Notes under the pieces: generated by a model
What the model saw: the letters and a program-made list of their open reading frames with translations, nothing else
Told to the model about the DNA's origin: nothing
Databases searched by the model: none
Assembly (NCBI GenBank): GCA_030429955.1
Contig: JAUIGO010000027.1
Span: 1 to 37,567 of the forward strand
Origin: Bacteroidia bacterium
GTDB taxonomy: Bacteria; Bacteroidota; Bacteroidia; Flavobacteriales; Flavobacteriaceae
Direction of reading: 5' to 3'
DNA: 37,567 nucleotides
Position numbers and translations under genes: made by a program
Part shown: positions 34,518 through 37,567 of the stretch, one piece after another
Layout: every line of letters begins with the position of its first letter
How positions within the stretch are numbered: position 1 is the stretch's first letter

Positions 34518-35414
34518 TTAAAACAAAGTCTCTGGATTATCAGTTCCCATTTTTGGAATGATAAGGTTTGTTCCTAGAGTTTCATTGGCATTCTTAATGA
34601 AATGAGCTGACAATAATGGTGAAGCCTTCTCAATATTTTGATGCACAAAAAAGTCTACCTCACCTATGCCTTGTTCTTTCCAAATTGCTAGGCGTTCAAC
34701 CCAATCATTCAATCGGTTGTAATCACTTTGATGGTTTGCGCCAACATAACGAATAAAGGCATTGTTGTTGGTTAAACGCATGTGCATTAAATCACGTCGT
34801 CCTGCAGTATCTACAATAACATTCGATATGTTGTTTGTTTCCAATAACTGATACAAATCTTCAGCAACAGCTTTGTCGTTATACCAATCAGTATGCCTAA
34901 ACTCAATGGCTAACGGAATTTCCTTAGGCCAACTCTCAACAAAATTGACAACTCTATCAAAGTCTTTAGGAGCAAAATTATTATGCATTTGTAAAAAGAT
35001 AGTTCCTAGTTTCTCTTTAAGGTTTGAGGCACTATATAAATAGTTATCAACGACTGGTTTTACATCATCATTCAATCGCTTCCAATGACTGATTTCTTGA
35101 TTCAGTTTTGGGAAGAACTTAAAGCCATCAGGAGTTTTACCATACCATTTAGCAAAAGTATCAGGAGGGAAAATTCTATAAAACGTTGCATTTAACTCTA
35201 TGGAATTGAACTGTGTAGCGTAATATTCCAATTCATCCTTTGTACCTCTAGGATAAAACCCTTTTAAATCTGCTCTGTTCCACTTGGCACAGCCTACAAA
35301 TAACTTAAATTCTGAATTTCCTTTATATTTATTCAATATCTTTTTGGTATCAGGATGGTCAGGTGGTAATGTAAAGTCTATGTTTTCTGGATTGTCAACG
35401 TTTCCAAACTTCAT
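34518..35414 (-). CDS. DUF72 domain-containing protein
   Basis: A 298-residue protein of the DUF72 (YecE-like) family, with a TIM-barrel-like fold. Signature segments: FVGCAKWNRADLKGFYPRGT, LEYYATQFNSIELNATFYRI, FFPKLNQEISHWKRL, LAIEFRHTDWY and MRLTNNNAFIRYVG. No catalytic function is established for this widespread family. It stands alone upstream of FTCD in the same direction, with 80 bp between. Confidence 0.92.
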   Translation of the reverse strand: MKFGNVDNPENIDFTLPPDHPDTKKILNKYKGNSEFKLFVGCAKWNRADLKGFYPRGTKDELEYYATQFNSIELNATFYRIFPPDTFAKWYGKTPDGFKFFPKLNQEISHWKRLNDDVKPVVDNYLYSASNLKEKLGTIFLQMHNNFAPKDFDRVVNFVESWPKEIPLAIEFRHTDWYNDKAVAEDLYQLLETNNISNVIVDTAGRRDLMHMRLTNNNAFIRYVGANHQSDYNRLNDWVERLAIWKEQGIGEVDFFVHQNIEKASPLLSAHFIKNANETLGTNLIIPKMGTDNPETLF

Positions 35415-35574
35415 ATGAATCTGTTTTTATCAAAGATAATAACAAACTGTGATAAACTTAATTGATAGAATTAATTAATCCATAAAAAAAGTAAAATAAA
35501 ACTGTAACAAATTCGTAATTTGCAAGACGTATACACAAACAAAACTTACATTATAAAAACATTATAAAAACATT

Positions 35575-36294
35575 ATGAAGACTTTTAAATTATTATTAGT
35601 AGCGTTCGCATTTACTGCATTCGCTCAAGTGAATGCACAAACTGCCGAAGAAATTGTTGCTAATTATTTTGAAAATACTGGTGGACTTGATAATTGGAAG
35701 AAAATTAAAGGCATTAAATTTGAAGCTACTGTAAACCAAATGGGAATGGAAATTCCAATTGAAATGGTTCAATTAAGCGATGGACGTATGGCAACTACCA
35801 TTACGTTTCAAGGTAAAGAAATAAAGCAAGGTGTTTTTGATGGTGAAACTCTATGGAACACCAATTTTATGAGTATGAAGGCAGAAAAAAGCGATCCTGA
35901 GGCATTGGAACTAGTGCGGTCCATGTATGCCTCCATCCCCATGCAAATGGCTTTTTTGGATGCCAAAGAACACGATGTCCATACAGCGTATGTCTCTCAT
36001 ATTTCCCATATCAGTTCTTTTGCGCTTGCGCTGACCGTATTGGAAAAGGAGAAGAATGAATCCCGGATTTTCGAACTTGCCAGCAGCGGTTTTGGTTCGA
36101 CGGTCCGCCTTGCCAAAAGTTCTGCAGAGATGTGGATCCCCATTTTCAGGCAAAACCGCGACAATGTACTGGATGTGCTAGACGAACACATCAACCAATT
36201 GTCTCGGTTTAGAAGCCTGCTGATAAAAAATGATTTTGAAACCTTTCATAAGCTGATCAAGGAAGCCAACACCATCAAGCGTATGTTGTCCTGA
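35575..36294 (+). CDS. Chimeric reading frame: exported protein joined to prephenate dehydrogenase C-terminus
   Basis: A 239-residue frame made of two unrelated parts. Residues 1 to about 106 (35575-35892) form an exported flavobacterial protein: signal peptide MKTFKLLLVAFAFTAFAQVN plus AEEIVANYFENTGGLDNWKK, DGRMATTITFQGKEI and GETLWNTNFMSMKAEKSD, the LolA/outer-membrane lipoprotein-sorting type start, and native members run more than 200 residues. From about residue 110 the sequence is the C-terminal dimerisation part of prephenate dehydrogenase: AYVSHISHISSFALALTVLE, SGFGSTVRLAKSS and NRDNVLDVLDEHI. Base composition changes abruptly at the same point. Not a plausible functional protein; best read as a join artefact or a recombination scar. 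Confidence 0.85.
   Translation: MKTFKLLLVAFAFTAFAQVNAQTAEEIVANYFENTGGLDNWKKIKGIKFEATVNQMGMEIPIEMVQLSDGRMATTITFQGKEIKQGVFDGETLWNTNFMSMKAEKSDPEALELVRSMYASIPMQMAFLDAKEHDVHTAYVSHISHISSFALALTVLEKEKNESRIFELASSGFGSTVRLAKSSAEMWIPIFRQNRDNVLDVLDEHINQLSRFRSLLIKNDFETFHKLIKEANTIKRMLS
35890..35905. other. Sharp composition and content junction
   Basis: Left of here the DNA is AT-rich with flavobacterial codon use; right of here it is much richer in G and C (one 60-base line near 36481 is 34/60 G+C, one near 35761 is 23/60). The protein switches families within the codons for S-D-P-E-A. A short shared GAGGCA-like microhomology would be enough to explain a join. Confidence 0.85.
35905..36294 (+). pseudogene. 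tyrA: 3' fragment of prephenate dehydrogenase (tyrA)
   Basis: The last ~130 codons of a TyrA-type enzyme, lacking the NAD-binding domain and catalytic histidine region. It preserves LVRSMYASIPMQMAFLDAKE, HDVHTAYVSHISHIS, STVRLAKSSAEMWIPIFRQN and the C-terminal helix up to IKRMLS. Followed 50 bp later by DAHP synthase-chorismate mutase, the usual tyrA-aroF order in many Bacteroidota. Truncated by the junction rather than by decay. Confidence 0.82.
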
Positions 36295-36343
36295 CGGTTA
36301 ATGTTAACTTTTTAATTTTTTGTTTACCATCAAAACAGGTATC

Positions 36344-37420
36344 ATGGAAATGAAATTCAAGTCCATTCTGGACGAACCCAAGTCACACATCGTCATCGCA
36401 GGACCTTGTTCTGCCGAATCCGAAGAACAAGTGCTGACTACTGCCAGAGGACTGGCGGCACTCGGCAACATAGATCTTTTCAGAGCCGGCATCTGGAAAC
36501 CCCGTACCCGTCCCAATTCTTTTGAAGGGGTAGGGGTCATAGGTTTGCCCTGGTTGAAAAGAGTGAAAGAAGAAACAGGTTTGAAAACAACCACCGAAGT
36601 TGCCAAGCGCGACCATGTTTTTGAAGCATTGAAGTATGGTGTGGACGTACTTTGGCTGGGTGCCAGAACAACAGTGAATCCTTTTTCCGTTCAGGAAGTT
36701 GCTGACGCACTGCAGGGCGTGGATATTCCGGTGATGATCAAAAACCCCATCAATACTGACCTTAGCCTTTGGATTGGTTCCATCGAGCGAATCTATAAGG
36801 CAGGAATCACCCGTATTGCAGCTATTCACCGTGGTTTTTCCGTACACGGAGACAACAAATACCGCAACACACCAAGATGGCAGATTCCGATCGAACTCAA
36901 GCGCCTGTATCCGGACCTTCAGATCATCTGTGACAACAGCCATATCTGTGGGCGTAGAGATACCTTGCTGGAAGTAGCTCAAAATGCCATGGACCTTGAT
37001 TTTGATGGCATCATGACCGAAACGCATCCGGATCCTGATCATGCCTGGAGCGATGCCAGCCAGCAAATTACTCCGGTACAGTTTGGCGAACTGATGACTA
37101 AGTTGAAATACCGGGAGCGTACGACCGATGATGCCGTTTTCAAAAACAGCATAGAACACCTCAGACACGAGATCGACGAAATCGACGAAGAATTGCTGAA
37201 TATGCTGGGAAGAAGGATGAACCTGGCCCAGGAGATCGGCCAATACAAAAAGAAAAACAACATTGCGATCCTGCAGTCTACCCGTTGGAATGAGATCCTC
37301 GAAAAATCGGTTAAAAAGGGGAATTCTGTAGGTTTGAGTGCTGATTTTGTGGAGAATGTGCTGAAATCTATCCATGAGGAATCCATCAACCGTCAGGAAA
37401 AAATCATGCGCGAACCTTAA
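36344..37420 (+). CDS. Bifunctional DAHP synthase-chorismate mutase
   Basis: A 358-residue fusion. N-terminal type I-beta (KDO8P-synthase-like) DAHP synthase (about 1-265): IVIAGPCSAES, DLFRAGIWKPRTRPNSFEGV, DVLWLGARTTVNPFSVQEVA, MIKNPINTDLSLWIGSI, HRGFSV and ICDNSHICGRRD. C-terminal AroQ-type chorismate mutase (about 268-358): LRHEIDEIDEELLNMLGRRM and ILQSTRWNEI, EESINRQEK. It condenses PEP and erythrose-4-phosphate to start the shikimate pathway, and the mutase converts chorismate to prephenate, directing flux to Phe/Tyr. ATG 36344 is preferred; an earlier TTG at 36320 adds 8 residues. GC-rich codon use belongs to the foreign block. Confidence 0.93.
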   Translation: MEMKFKSILDEPKSHIVIAGPCSAESEEQVLTTARGLAALGNIDLFRAGIWKPRTRPNSFEGVGVIGLPWLKRVKEETGLKTTTEVAKRDHVFEALKYGVDVLWLGARTTVNPFSVQEVADALQGVDIPVMIKNPINTDLSLWIGSIERIYKAGITRIAAIHRGFSVHGDNKYRNTPRWQIPIELKRLYPDLQIICDNSHICGRRDTLLEVAQNAMDLDFDGIMTETHPDPDHAWSDASQQITPVQFGELMTKLKYRERTTDDAVFKNSIEHLRHEIDEIDEELLNMLGRRMNLAQEIGQYKKKNNIAILQSTRWNEILEKSVKKGNSVGLSADFVENVLKSIHEESINRQEKIMREP

Positions 37421-37464
37421 AGGTTTGCTATTTTTACCGACAGTACATCACAAAAAACCATCTT

Positions 37465-37567
37465 ATGGAATACGATAATCTGTTGGTAGAAGAAAAAAAC
37501 GGGATTTTAATCCTCACCATCAATCGGGAGAAAGCACTGAATGCACTCAACAGGCAGACCATGCTGG
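37465..37567 (+). CDS. Enoyl-CoA hydratase/isomerase, N-terminal part
   Basis: An open frame that runs off the window after 34 codons: MEYDNLLVEEKNGILILTIN, then REKALNALN. This is the standard crotonase start with the LTINRP..NALN pattern that places the CoA-binding loop. It lies 44 bp after the DAHP synthase-chorismate mutase on the GC-rich side of the junction. Truncated by the window edge; reaction within the crotonase superfamily cannot be stated. Confidence 0.88.
   Translation, partial: MEYDNLLVEEKNGILILTINREKALNALNRQTML

Noticed and set aside
36383..37375. A 330-codon open frame on the reverse strand inside the DAHP synthase gene
   Set aside because: It is the antisense of a well-conserved enzyme in GC-rich DNA, where long antisense frames are expected; it has no family resemblance.

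Overview
The window looks like the chromosome of a Flavobacteriaceae-type member of the Bacteroidota. It is AT-rich, and it carries lineage-typical proteins: DUF6266, DUF6090, exported YHS-domain and RidA-like proteins, a haloperoxidase-like PAP2 enzyme with a type IX secretion (T9SS) C-terminal signal, a bifunctional formiminotransferase-cyclodeaminase, and LytS/LytTR two-component signalling. Two intergenic hexanucleotide boxes match the Bacteroidota TAnnTTTG promoter element. No rRNA, tRNA or CRISPR array was seen.

Layout. (1) 1-4006: a tandem-HTH AraC regulator followed by small co-directional genes (NTF2-like, 4-TM membrane protein, YHS lipoprotein-like, AhpD/CMD-like, DoxX-sized membrane protein, GNAT), with hairpin terminators before the CMD and membrane genes. 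(2) 3986-8390: an accessory stretch with DUF6266, DUF6090, the 3' stub of an IS110-type transposase, a beta-propeller-like exported protein coupled to a TraB/GumN protein, a folded intergenic element and a RidA-like lipoprotein. (3) 8783-14525: Tat-exported M20-like hydrolase, a small hypothetical plus membrane adenylate cyclase pair, a zinc alcohol dehydrogenase with a strong terminator, and a lipoprotein cytochrome c. (4) 14580-18490: hypothetical exported protein, LytTR/LytS pair read leftward, and a metallophosphoesterase. (5) 18497-22501: tesA-like esterase divergent from a ybbA-ybbP ABC system, the same arrangement as in E. coli. (6) 22502-26652: an AT-rich module bounded by two direct copies of a 94-bp structured repeat. 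It holds a small four-cysteine protein, a membrane-anchored S1-repeat protein and a convergent coiled-coil membrane protein. (7) 26653-35414: exported methyltransferase, OmpA-like lipoprotein, haloperoxidase-like enzyme, DUF3817 plus MscS channel, acyl-CoA thioesterase, FTCD and DUF72.

The right end (about 35,890 onward) does not belong with the rest. Inside one open reading frame, an exported flavobacterial protein turns into the C-terminal end of prephenate dehydrogenase, and base composition rises sharply. The next genes (DAHP synthase-chorismate mutase, enoyl-CoA hydratase start) read as part of an aromatic amino acid locus of a different, GC-richer Bacteroidota member. An assembly or amplification chimera is the simplest reading.

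The best candidate for an undescribed system is the repeat-bounded module at 22,587-26,551. It has no recognisable transposase and no gene of known function, and its three proteins combine zinc-knuckle, membrane, S1/OB and coiled-coil features.
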